Below are positions 55,236 to 63,354 of a DNA stretch of 64,000 bases, one piece after another. This DNA is from Croceibacterium_B sp963783195. Its GTDB lineage: Bacteria; Pseudomonadota; Alphaproteobacteria; Sphingomonadales; Sphingomonadaceae. Position numbers and translations under genes: made by a program. Each line of letters begins with the position of its first letter. The stretch's first letter is position 1. Where the stretch lies: positions 1,550,001 to 1,614,000 of the forward strand of contig CAWAMV010000004.1 in assembly GCA_963783195.1 (NCBI GenBank), in the 5' to 3' direction. The notes beneath the pieces were generated by a model. The model worked only from the letters and a program-made list of their open reading frames with translations. It was not told where the DNA came from and made no database searches.

Positions 55236-56174
55236 ATGACCGATCAGGCAGTATTGGCCGGAGACGCTGTGCGCACGGTGTCCCTCAAGCCCGACGATCG
55301 CCGCATCGCTACGTCGCCGGTGCGCGTCTTCAGCATCGCGCTGTCTTTGCTGGTGCTGGGCGCGGCGCTCTTCCAGATGCGCAATGTCAGCGTGACCGAC
55401 ATCGTTGCGCTCGTACCGTCGTCGCCGTTCTTCTGGATGGTCTTCGCGCTGACCTATTTCGCCGGGCCGATCAGCGAATGGCTGATGTTTCGTCGGATCT
55501 GGCACGTCGGGCCGGCGGCGTTCGGTGCCCTGGTCCGCAAGCTGATCTACAACGAGATGCTGCTCGGCTACCTCGGCGAAGCCTACTTCTACACCTGGGC
55601 ACGCCGGAACCTGCGGCTCGCTGCCTCGCCGTTCGGAGCGGTCAAGGACGTGGCGGTGCTTTCTGCAGTGGCCGGTAACGCCTTGACTTTCCTGTTCCTG
55701 GCCATCGCGGCACCATACCTCGCGCTCCTCCCACTGCACGACTACGCGCACGCAATCGCCTGGTCGCTGGCCCTGGTCATCGGCACCTCGCTGGTCGCGA
55801 TGGTCTGGCGCCGGGCGATCTTCTCGCTCGACCGGGCGGACCTTGCATATATTCTCGCATTACACTCCGGGCGGATCCTGGCGACGGCCGGCCTCTCCGC
55901 GCTGCTCTGGCACCTCGTCATGCCGGGCGTGGGGTTCGTCTGGTGGCTTGTGCTGGCGACGATGCGCCTGCTGATCTCGCGCCTGCCGTTCGTGCCCAAC
56001 AAGGATCTCGTCTTCGCAGGCATCGCCATTCTCGCGGTCGGCAACGACCTGCAGCTGGGCGAGCTGATGACGATGATGGCAGCACTGATCCTGCTGACGC
56101 ACATCCTCGTGGGCATGACCTTCGCCGCGCTCGACCTGTTGCACGGGGGGCGCAATGCGGAAGGCGCTCGCTAG
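55236..56174 (+). CDS. Polytopic membrane protein of the glycosyltransferase cluster
   Basis: 312 residues with eight or so membrane helices, beginning with a cytoplasmic head of 30 residues. Segments such as PVRVFSIALSLLVLGAALFQ, FFWMVFALTYFAGPISEWL and LLGYLGEAYFYTWAR have the spacing of lysylphosphatidylglycerol-synthase/flippase-type membrane domains (UPF0104-like), but I cannot confirm the family. Its 3' end overlaps the next gene by 20 bases. A role in lipid or glycolipid translocation is suggested by context only. Confidence 0.75.
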   Translation: MTDQAVLAGDAVRTVSLKPDDRRIATSPVRVFSIALSLLVLGAALFQMRNVSVTDIVALVPSSPFFWMVFALTYFAGPISEWLMFRRIWHVGPAAFGALVRKLIYNEMLLGYLGEAYFYTWARRNLRLAASPFGAVKDVAVLSAVAGNALTFLFLAIAAPYLALLPLHDYAHAIAWSLALVIGTSLVAMVWRRAIFSLDRADLAYILALHSGRILATAGLSALLWHLVMPGVGFVWWLVLATMRLLISRLPFVPNKDLVFAGIAILAVGNDLQLGELMTMMAALILLTHILVGMTFAALDLLHGGRNAEGAR

Positions 56175-56679
56175 CCTAGTGATAATCCTGGTCCTGACGG
56201 GCGCAATCCCGTCCACGCCCGATCTCGGCAAGGCCGAGGGACGATGCCGCGCCCCTGAAAATGGCCCGTCGTTCCTGGTAGAGATTCTCGGCCTCAAGGA
56301 CCGGCAGGGCAATCTCAAGCTGGAGGTCTATCCCGCCAACGATCGCGATTTCCTGGCCGACGACAACGTGCTCGTCGCGGCGGGCAAGACTTTCCGGCGC
56401 GTTGAAGTGCCTGTGCCCCAAAGCGGCGTTCCGCAGCTCTGCGTACGGCTGCCGGGGCCGGGTGTCTATGCCGTGACCGTGCTGCACGACCGGGACGGGA
56501 ACCGCAAGTTTGGCTGGAGAGTCGACGGGATCGGCTTTGCCGGCAATCCTCGCCTGGGCTGGAGCAAGCCGAAGGCGGCCAGCGCCAGCGTGCGGGCCGG
56601 AAACGGCCCGACCCCCCTTTCCATTCGCCTCAACTATCAGCACGGCCTCGGCATGAAGCCATTGGCCGCGGGGAAGTAA
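56155..56679 (+). CDS. DUF2141 secreted protein
   Basis: 174 residues. Signal peptide (ASLVIILVLTGAIPSTPD), then the DUF2141 beta-sandwich (about 40-165) with FLVEILGLKDRQGNLKLEVY, VPVPQSGVPQLCVRLPGPGV, and YAVTVLHDRDGNRKFGW plus GIGFAGNPRLG, the conserved HDxNxN-type loop. Function unknown; periplasmic or outer membrane-associated. Overlap with the membrane protein gene and a four-base gap to the second GT4 gene indicate one operon. Confidence 0.88.
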   Translation: MRKALASLVIILVLTGAIPSTPDLGKAEGRCRAPENGPSFLVEILGLKDRQGNLKLEVYPANDRDFLADDNVLVAAGKTFRRVEVPVPQSGVPQLCVRLPGPGVYAVTVLHDRDGNRKFGWRVDGIGFAGNPRLGWSKPKAASASVRAGNGPTPLSIRLNYQHGLGMKPLAAGK

Positions 56680-56683
56680 GCTC

Positions 56684-57886
56684 ATGCGGATCGTCGATGT
56701 CTGCGCCTTCTATTCGCCGCGCGGTGGAGGCGTTCGCACCTACATCGATCAGAAGCTTGCCAAGGCCGACAAGCTGGGTGTGGAGGTTTGCGTCGTCGTT
56801 CCGGGCGAAGAAGACCGCGTCGAGGAGCGTGGGCCACGGTCCAGGCTCGTCACGCTTGCCTCCCCCCGCTTCCCGGTCGACCGCCGCTACGGCTACTTCG
56901 ACGACGAGGCGAAGATCCACGCTGCTCTCGACAGGCTGAGGCCGGACTTCGTCGAAGTGTCGTCCCCGTGGCGCAGCCCGGTCATGGTCTCGCAGTGGAA
57001 TCCCGCTGTCCCGCGCGCGCTCATCATGCACGCCGACCCTCTGGCCGCCTACGCCTATCGCTGGTTCGGGCCGTTCATGGCGCGCGACGCCATCGACCGC
57101 CGGTTCGACGGGTACTGGCGGCACCTGCGCAAGCTCGGTGAGAGCTTCGACGCCGTGATCTGCGCCAACCGCTGGCTGGCGGACCGCATGAAAGCCGGGG
57201 GACTGGAAAAGGCGCTGCTGTTGCCGATGGGTGTCGCCGACGGGCTGTTCGCTCCGGCCCGTCGCGACCCTGGGCTGCGCCGTGCGCTGCTGGCGGAATG
57301 CCAATTGGGCGAAGATGCTCTCCTGCTGGTGGCGCCGGGCCGGCTGGCCCCGGAAAAGCGCATTCCCATGCTCGCCGAGGCGGTTACGCTTGCAGGCCGC
57401 TATCGCCCGGTCGGCCTGGTCATCCTGGGCGAAGGGCGCGAGCGGCAGGCAATCATTCGGGCGGTCCGCGGCAATCCGCATATCCGCCTGCTCCAGCCGG
57501 AGCGCGATCGGCAGCGTTTCGCCGACGTCCTGGCGAGTTGCGATGCGCTCTTACACGGGTGCGAGGCGGAGACTTTCTGCATGGCGGCGGCCGAAGCGCG
57601 CGCATCGGGCATTCCGGTGATCGTCCCCGACGAAGGCGGCGCCGCCGAGTTCGCCGCGCATGGCGGGGGTATCGTCTATCGATCGGCCAGCCTCGCGGCA
57701 TTGTCGCGGGCGCTTGCTTCTTTCGATCCTTTGAACTTCGATGGGAGCGTCGCGGCGCCGCGGACCATGGGCGAACATTTCGCCGAACTGTTCGCCCTTT
57801 ACCGCCGGATCGCCGGGAACCGCCGCCGGGAATTCGCCGACCCGCCGATCATTCTCCCGCAAAGGCAAATGGCTCGCTTGTTCTGA
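56684..57886 (+). CDS. GT4 family glycosyltransferase
   Basis: 400 residues starting MRIVDVCAFYSPRGGGVRTY with the N-lobe glycine loop. C-lobe: VAPGRLAPEKRIPMLAEAVT, GEGRERQAIIRAVRG, and the acceptor region HGCEAETFCMAAAEARASGI where an E-x7-E pattern holds catalytic Glu residues. It ends with a basic tail. It is distinct from the first GT4 of the cluster. The 3' end overlaps the end of the convergent regulator gene by 38 bases. Confidence 0.9.
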   Translation: MRIVDVCAFYSPRGGGVRTYIDQKLAKADKLGVEVCVVVPGEEDRVEERGPRSRLVTLASPRFPVDRRYGYFDDEAKIHAALDRLRPDFVEVSSPWRSPVMVSQWNPAVPRALIMHADPLAAYAYRWFGPFMARDAIDRRFDGYWRHLRKLGESFDAVICANRWLADRMKAGGLEKALLLPMGVADGLFAPARRDPGLRRALLAECQLGEDALLLVAPGRLAPEKRIPMLAEAVTLAGRYRPVGLVILGEGRERQAIIRAVRGNPHIRLLQPERDRQRFADVLASCDALLHGCEAETFCMAAAEARASGIPVIVPDEGGAAEFAAHGGGIVYRSASLAALSRALASFDPLNFDGSVAAPRTMGEHFAELFALYRRIAGNRRREFADPPIILPQRQMARLF

Positions 57887-59237
57887 GGAACTGGTCCGAC
57901 AGGACCTCCCGCCCGATCGGCGGCGCTGCGCGGGCGTGGCAGCGCGGCCTGTGGCACAGGCGGCAGGTGACGCCCACTGGCTCCGGGGGCAGGGCCCGGA
58001 GCGTATCGGCATAGACAAGCTGGTCGAGGTTTTCCTCGGCACAGGCGAGGGCGATGGCGCGAACCGGGCGCGGTTGGCCGTAGCGATGGGGGCGGCTCTC
58101 GACCGTCCGGGCGATCGAAACGAAGCGTCCCCCCTCGGGCAGCTCGATCCGCTGGAGCATCAGTTCGCCGGGGCGGGCGAAACAGGCATGCACGTTCCAC
58201 AGGGGGCATGCGCCGCCATAACGGGCGAACGGGAAACCCGCGCCATCGAGCCGCTTTGAGACGTTGCCGGCCGCATCGAGGCGGATGAAGAAGAAGGGCA
58301 CCCCCGAAGCGTCGGTCTTCTGCAGGGTTGTCAGCCTGTGTGCCGCCTGTTCGAAGCTGACGTCGAATTCTGCGGCGAGGGCCTCCACATCGAAGCGAAG
58401 GCGTCGCGCGGCCTGGAGAAAGGCCGCGTAGGGCATGATCAGGGCCGCGGCCCAGTAACTGCGCAAGGCCTGGGCGGCCAGCGTTCGCCCGTTGTCGCTG
58501 GCGATGCCAGAGGACTGGAGGATCGCCGCTATCGCCTCACGCTGTTTTAGCGCCGCGATCTGCAGGGCCAGCTGGAAGCGCCGCCCGGCTTCGCCGAGCG
58601 AGGCGTTGACCAGTACCCGGCGGCGATGGAAGTCGTGGAAGCGCAGGGCGTCGCGCATCTCTTCCGGCGCGGCGAAGCGAACGGAGAGGCCGTGCTCGCG
58701 CTCGATGTGCTCGGCCAGCGCCGTGGAGCCGCGCAGCTTCTCTCCCAAGACGGACGCGCTGTCGTCGAGTGCGGGGAAGCAGTTGCGTTGTTCGGCCAGG
58801 AAGGCGCGCGCTTCAGCCACCGGATCAAGCGCTTCATCGGCGCTGTTCTCGCGCTGTTCGGCGAACGTCGCCTGCAACTGTTCGTGTGCGCCGTGGAGCC
58901 GGAGCAGGGCCTCGGCAAATCCGGGATAGCTTGCGGCGACGTCATCGATGTCGATGCGCGGCAGGTCGATGTCGGTAAAGAAGGGGGCGCGCAGGATGAC
59001 CTGCAGCTGCGACGCAGTCTTTTCGACTTCCCCCTCGGCAAGGTCGGCGATGTCTATGCGGTAGGTCGTCGCCAGCTTGATCAGCATTTCGGCGGTAACC
59101 GGGCGCTGGTTGCGTTCCATCAGTGCGACATAGGAGGGAGATATTTCCAGATCGGCCGCCATGTCGGCCTGGGTCAGGCGCAGCTCGCGGCGCACGCGCT
59201 TGAGGCGGGGACCCATGTAGAGCGCTTTTCCTGCCAT
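57849..59237 (-). CDS. XRE-family short-chain acyl regulator (ScfR/RamB-like)
   Basis: 462 residues from the ATG at 59237 with an ideal AGGAGG upstream. An N-terminal XRE HTH (about 11-65: RLKRVRRELRLTQADMAADL, ISPSYVALMERNQRP) is followed by an IrrE/peptidase-like segment. The C-terminal DUF2083 region ends in CRLCHRPRCHAR, the Cys cluster typical of this family. Family members control glyoxylate-shunt and propionate/acetate genes in response to acyl-CoA metabolites. Here it is divergent from aceA, and the 140-base space holds a palindrome, so control of aceA-glcB is likely. Confidence 0.92.
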   Translation of the reverse strand: MAGKALYMGPRLKRVRRELRLTQADMAADLEISPSYVALMERNQRPVTAEMLIKLATTYRIDIADLAEGEVEKTASQLQVILRAPFFTDIDLPRIDIDDVAASYPGFAEALLRLHGAHEQLQATFAEQRENSADEALDPVAEARAFLAEQRNCFPALDDSASVLGEKLRGSTALAEHIEREHGLSVRFAAPEEMRDALRFHDFHRRRVLVNASLGEAGRRFQLALQIAALKQREAIAAILQSSGIASDNGRTLAAQALRSYWAAALIMPYAAFLQAARRLRFDVEALAAEFDVSFEQAAHRLTTLQKTDASGVPFFFIRLDAAGNVSKRLDGAGFPFARYGGACPLWNVHACFARPGELMLQRIELPEGGRFVSIARTVESRPHRYGQPRPVRAIALACAEENLDQLVYADTLRALPPEPVGVTCRLCHRPRCHARAAPPIGREVLSDQFLRTSEPFAFAGE

Positions 59238-59266
59238 CTTGCCTCCTCCCGTCATCGAGTTACAAC

Positions 59267-59287
59267 TTTACAATCATAGCTTGTAAG
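59267..59287. promoter_or_regulatory. Palindromic operator candidate between the acyl regulator and aceA
   Basis: TTTACAA (59267-59273), TCATAGC, TTGTAAG (59281-59287): an inverted repeat in an unusually AT-rich stretch for this genome. Further related pieces flank it (GTTACAA before; TTTGACAAGTGTACA after). It resembles RamB/ScfR-type sites with TTTGCAA-like half-sites. It lies about 90 bases upstream of the aceA ATG and 30 upstream of the regulator ATG. Confidence 0.6.
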
Positions 59288-59377
59288 GTTTGACAAGTGT
59301 ACACCGGACCGGCTCGCCGCCACGGCGCAGATCTGCGACGACTCTCCCACACGCAAAGATTCCAGCGGGAGCGTACG

Positions 59378-60976
59378 ATGACTTACCAGAACACCATTGC
59401 CGGGCTGAGCCGGACGATCGCGGCGCAAGGAGCGGCCTGGGCCGCCATCGACGCGGAAGCGGCTGCGCGGATGCGCCTGCAGAACCGCTTTCGCAGCGGC
59501 CTCGACATCGCCCGCTACACCGGTGCGATCGTGCGCGCGGACATGGCCGCTTATGACGCCGACCCCGCCAACTACACCCAGTCGCTCGGCTGCTGGCACG
59601 GTTTCATCGGCCAGCAGAAGATGATCAGCATCAAGAAGCATTTCGGCACCACGAAAGGTCGCTACCTCTACCTTTCGGGCTGGATGATCGCCGCGCTGCG
59701 CAGCGAGTTCGGCCCGCTGCCCGACCAGTCGATGCACGAGAAGACCAGCGTCCCGGCGCTGATCGAGGAGCTCTACACCTTCCTGCGCCAGGCCGACGCG
59801 CGCGAACTGGGCGGTCTGTTCCGCGAACTCGACGCCGCGAAGAAGGCGGGCGACGCGTTCAACACCCATCGACTGCTGCACCGGATCGACGAGCACCAGA
59901 CGCACGTCGTGCCGATCATTGCCGACATCGATGCTGGTTTCGGCAATGCCGAGGCGACTTACCTGCTGGCGAAGAAGATGATCGAGGCGGGCGCCTGCGC
60001 TATCCAGATCGAGAACCAGGTCAGCGACGAGAAGCAGTGCGGCCACCAGGACGGCAAGGTCACCGTCCCGCACGAGGATTTTCTGCAGAAAATTCGCGCG
60101 GTTCGCTACGCCTTTCTTGAGCTCGGCGTCGACGATGGCGTCATCGTCGCGCGGACGGACAGCCTGGGTGCAGGACTGACCAAGCAGATCGCGTTCAGCC
60201 GGGAGCCGGGCGACCTGGGCGACCGGTACAACCGGTTCCTCGACTGCGAGGAGGCCGATCCCGCGAACATCGGCAACGGGCAGGTCTTCATCAGCCGCGA
60301 CGGCCAGCTGCTCGCGCCCAAGCGCCTGCCGAGCAATCTCTACCGCTTCCGGGCCGGGACCGGGGAGGACCGCTGCGTGCTCGACTGCATCACCAGCCTG
60401 GAGAACGGCGCCGACCTGCTGTGGATCGAGACCGAGAAGCCGCACATCGGCCAGATCGGCGGCATGATCCGCCGCATCCGCGAGGTCGTCCCTGACGCAA
60501 AGCTGGTCTACAATAACTCGCCCAGCTTCAACTGGACGCTCAACTTTCGCCAGCAAGTCTATGACAAGTGGGCGGAAGAAGGTCGCGACCTGGGCGATTA
60601 CGAGCGCGACCGCCTGATGGAACAGCATTACGACGACAGCGAACTGGCGTACGAGGCCGACGAGCGGATCCGCACCTTCCAGGCGGACTCGGCGCGCGAG
60701 GCGGGGATATTCCACCACCTCATCACCCTGCCGACCTATCACACTGCGGCGCTCAGCACCGACAACCTGGCAAAGCGCTACTTCGGCGAGGAAGGGATGC
60801 TCGGGTACGTCAAGCAGGTCCAGCGCGAGGAAATCCGCCAGGGCATTGCCTGCGTGAAGCACCAGAACATGGCCGGCAGCGACCTGGGCGACGACCATAA
60901 GGAGTATTTCGCCGGAGAGGCCGCGCTGAAAGCCGGCGGCGAGCACAACACGATGAACCAGTTTGCCGCGGCCTGA
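59378..60976 (+). CDS. aceA: Isocitrate lyase
   Basis: 532 residues, the longer ICL type found in many alphaproteobacteria. The ATG follows AGCGGGAGC. The catalytic cysteine loop is EKQCGHQDG. Other conserved elements are PIIADIDAGFGNAEATYLLA, QIENQVSDEKQCGH, and NNSPSFNW near the C-terminus. It splits isocitrate to glyoxylate and succinate, the first step of the glyoxylate shunt for growth on acetate or fatty acids. A 51-codon gene and malate synthase follow on the same strand. Confidence 0.96.
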   Translation: MTYQNTIAGLSRTIAAQGAAWAAIDAEAAARMRLQNRFRSGLDIARYTGAIVRADMAAYDADPANYTQSLGCWHGFIGQQKMISIKKHFGTTKGRYLYLSGWMIAALRSEFGPLPDQSMHEKTSVPALIEELYTFLRQADARELGGLFRELDAAKKAGDAFNTHRLLHRIDEHQTHVVPIIADIDAGFGNAEATYLLAKKMIEAGACAIQIENQVSDEKQCGHQDGKVTVPHEDFLQKIRAVRYAFLELGVDDGVIVARTDSLGAGLTKQIAFSREPGDLGDRYNRFLDCEEADPANIGNGQVFISRDGQLLAPKRLPSNLYRFRAGTGEDRCVLDCITSLENGADLLWIETEKPHIGQIGGMIRRIREVVPDAKLVYNNSPSFNWTLNFRQQVYDKWAEEGRDLGDYERDRLMEQHYDDSELAYEADERIRTFQADSAREAGIFHHLITLPTYHTAALSTDNLAKRYFGEEGMLGYVKQVQREEIRQGIACVKHQNMAGSDLGDDHKEYFAGEAALKAGGEHNTMNQFAAA

Positions 60977-61006
60977 GCCGCAACCACCAACGAAAAGGAA
61001 TTAGCC

Positions 61007-61162
61007 ATGCCCGAACCCGCCATTTCCCGTCCTGTTTTCTCGAGCCGGGATTTCGGACTCCTCCGGGCCGCGGTGGTCGAGTATATTCGCACGCACGACG
61101 GCGAGGAAGGAATCGCGCAATTCGTCAACCTGCACCACCGCCTGGGTCGCCTGGCGCGATGA
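61007..61162 (+). CDS. 51-residue protein between aceA and glcB
   Basis: MPEPAISRPVFSSRDFGLLR, then AAVVEYIRTHDGEEGIAQFV, then NLHHRLGRLAR. The ATG has AAGGAA upstream, and the stop overlaps the glcB start (ATGA). The 30-base gap to aceA and the overlap with glcB make it very likely translated as part of the glyoxylate operon. The sequence is a compact helical protein without signal or membrane segment. I do not recognise a named family. It may regulate or assemble one of its enzyme neighbours. Confidence 0.7.
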   Translation: MPEPAISRPVFSSRDFGLLRAAVVEYIRTHDGEEGIAQFVNLHHRLGRLAR

Positions 61163-63297
61163 GTCCGGGCGCGGCGGCCCGGAAGGCAGGCGCAAGGCTT
61201 CGCGACCCCTTCGTTGCGCGCGCAGGCCTGAAGGTAGCGCCCGAACTGGCCGCGTTCGTAGAGGACGAGGCGCTCCCGGGGACCGGCATCGCAGCCGATG
61301 CCTTCTGGTCGGGGTTCGCCGCCATCGTCGCCCGCTTTACGCCGCGCAACCGCTCGCTCCTGGCTCAGCGGGATGCCCTGCAGGGTCACATCGACGCCTG
61401 GCATCGCGCCCACCCTGGGGAGGGGGGCGCCCCGGAGACATACCTTCGGCGCATCGGTTACCTGGTGGAGGAGCCGGCCCCGTTCACCATCGGCACGGTC
61501 GGGGTCGATCGGGAAATCGCCGACGTGGCCGGGCCGCAGCTCGTCGTGCCGGCACTGAACGCGCGCTTCCTGCTCAATGCAGCCAACGCGCGCTGGGGCA
61601 GCCTGTATGATGCGCTCTACGGCACCGACGCGCTGGACGGGCAAGCGCCTCCTGCCGGGCCATACGACCCCGCGCGCGGCGATCGGGTGGTCGGCTGGGC
61701 GAAGGACTTTCTCGACGCCTGCGTTCCGCTCGATAGGCTGTCGTGGCACGACTGGACGGGCGGCGACGTCCAGCTGCACGATGCCACGCAGCTTGCCGGA
61801 CGGAAGGGCGACAGCCTGCTGCTGCGGCACAACGGGCTGCACATCGAGGTCCATGTCGACCGCTCGACCCCGATCGGGGCAGCCGACCCCGCGGGGATCG
61901 CCGACGTGCGGCTCGAAGCGGCGCTGTCGACGATCGTCGACCTCGAGGACTCGGTCGCGGCGGTCGACGGGGCGGACAAGGTCGCCGCCTACCGCAACTG
62001 GCTGGGCGTGTTGCGGGGCGAACTCACGGCGACCTTCGAGAAGGACGGACGCCAGGTCGAACGCCGCTGCGCGTCCGACCGCGCCTGGCAAGGCCCTGGC
62101 GGAGAGGCGGTCTACCTGCCTGGCCGCAGCCTTCTGCTGGTACGCAACGTCGGTCACCTGATGACCACGCCAGCGGCCCTGTCGAGCGACGGGGCGGAGG
62201 TATTCGAAGGCCTGCTCGACGCGGCGATCACCTCGCTGTGCGCGCTGCACGACCTGCGCGGCGCGACCGCGGGGCGCAATTCGCGCGCCGGGTCGATCTA
62301 CATCGTCAAGCCGAAGATGCACGGCCCGGACGAGTGCGCCTTCGCCGACGCGCTGTTCGCGGCGGTCGAGGACCTCCTCGGCCTCGCGCGCAACACGATC
62401 AAGATCGGCGTGATGGACGAGGAACGCCGCACCAGTGCGAACCTTGCCGCCTGCATCCAGGCGGTGAGGGACCGGGTGTTCTTCATCAACACGGGCTTTC
62501 TCGACCGGACGGGTGACGAGATCCATACCTCGATGCTGGCCGGGCCGATGGCGCGCAAGGCCGAGATCAAGCAGGCCGGCTGGATCGCCGCGTACGAGGA
62601 TCGCAACGTGCAGATCGGGCTGGCCTGCGGGTTCGCCGGGCGGGCGCAGATCGGGAAGGGCATGTGGCCCGCGCCCGACAGGATGCACGCGATGCTTGGG
62701 GAGAAGCTGGCCCACCCGAGGAGTGCTGCCAACACGGCCTGGGTGCCGTCCCCCACGGCGGCGGTGCTGCACGCAACGCACTATCACCGCTGCGATGTCG
62801 CCGCCCGCCAGGCCGCGCGCGGTGCGGAACCGCCGGTGCCTCTCGCCCACCTGCTGGTGGTTCCACTGGCGCAGGACCGGATCTGGACCGACGGGGAAAT
62901 CCAAGAGGAGCTGGAAAACAACCTGCAGGGTATCCTCGGCTACGTGGTTCGCTGGGTCGAACAGGGGATCGGCTGCTCCAAGGTGCCCGACATTCACGAC
63001 GTCGGGCTGATGGAAGACCGCGCAACCCTGCGCATTTCCAGCCAGCACGTCGCCAACTGGTTGCGGCACGGCGTCATCTCGCGAAGCGATTTCGAAGCGG
63101 CGCTGGAGCGCATGGTCGCGGTCGTGGATCGGCAGAACGGGGCCGATCCCGCCTATGTGCCGATGGCCGGGCGCGGGGGCGAAAGCCTGGCGCTGGAAGC
63201 CACCAGGGCGCTCGTGCTGCAGGGCGGGGCGCAGCCCAACGGCTATACCGAGCCGTTGCTGCACGAATTCCGCCGCGCGGCCAAGCGAGCGCACTAG
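61159..63297 (+). CDS. glcB: Malate synthase G
   Basis: 712 residues, matching the monomeric isoform G. Recognisable blocks: NAANARWGSLYDALYGTDAL near the N-terminal region; LEAALSTIVDLEDSVAAVDG with an acidic Mg2+-binding cluster; GRSLLLVRNVGHLMT; and SIYIVKPKMHGPDECAFADA in the TIM-barrel core. It condenses glyoxylate with acetyl-CoA to malate. It overlaps the 51-codon gene by four bases, forming an aceA-orf51-glcB operon. Confidence 0.96.
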   Translation: MSPGAAARKAGARLRDPFVARAGLKVAPELAAFVEDEALPGTGIAADAFWSGFAAIVARFTPRNRSLLAQRDALQGHIDAWHRAHPGEGGAPETYLRRIGYLVEEPAPFTIGTVGVDREIADVAGPQLVVPALNARFLLNAANARWGSLYDALYGTDALDGQAPPAGPYDPARGDRVVGWAKDFLDACVPLDRLSWHDWTGGDVQLHDATQLAGRKGDSLLLRHNGLHIEVHVDRSTPIGAADPAGIADVRLEAALSTIVDLEDSVAAVDGADKVAAYRNWLGVLRGELTATFEKDGRQVERRCASDRAWQGPGGEAVYLPGRSLLLVRNVGHLMTTPAALSSDGAEVFEGLLDAAITSLCALHDLRGATAGRNSRAGSIYIVKPKMHGPDECAFADALFAAVEDLLGLARNTIKIGVMDEERRTSANLAACIQAVRDRVFFINTGFLDRTGDEIHTSMLAGPMARKAEIKQAGWIAAYEDRNVQIGLACGFAGRAQIGKGMWPAPDRMHAMLGEKLAHPRSAANTAWVPSPTAAVLHATHYHRCDVAARQAARGAEPPVPLAHLLVVPLAQDRIWTDGEIQEELENNLQGILGYVVRWVEQGIGCSKVPDIHDVGLMEDRATLRISSQHVANWLRHGVISRSDFEAALERMVAVVDRQNGADPAYVPMAGRGGESLALEATRALVLQGGAQPNGYTEPLLHEFRRAAKRAH

Positions 63298-63354
63298 GGC
63301 GCGGCGGTCCCTATCGCCGGCTTCGGCTGGTACGCCCGGCGGCCGGCCCAGCCG

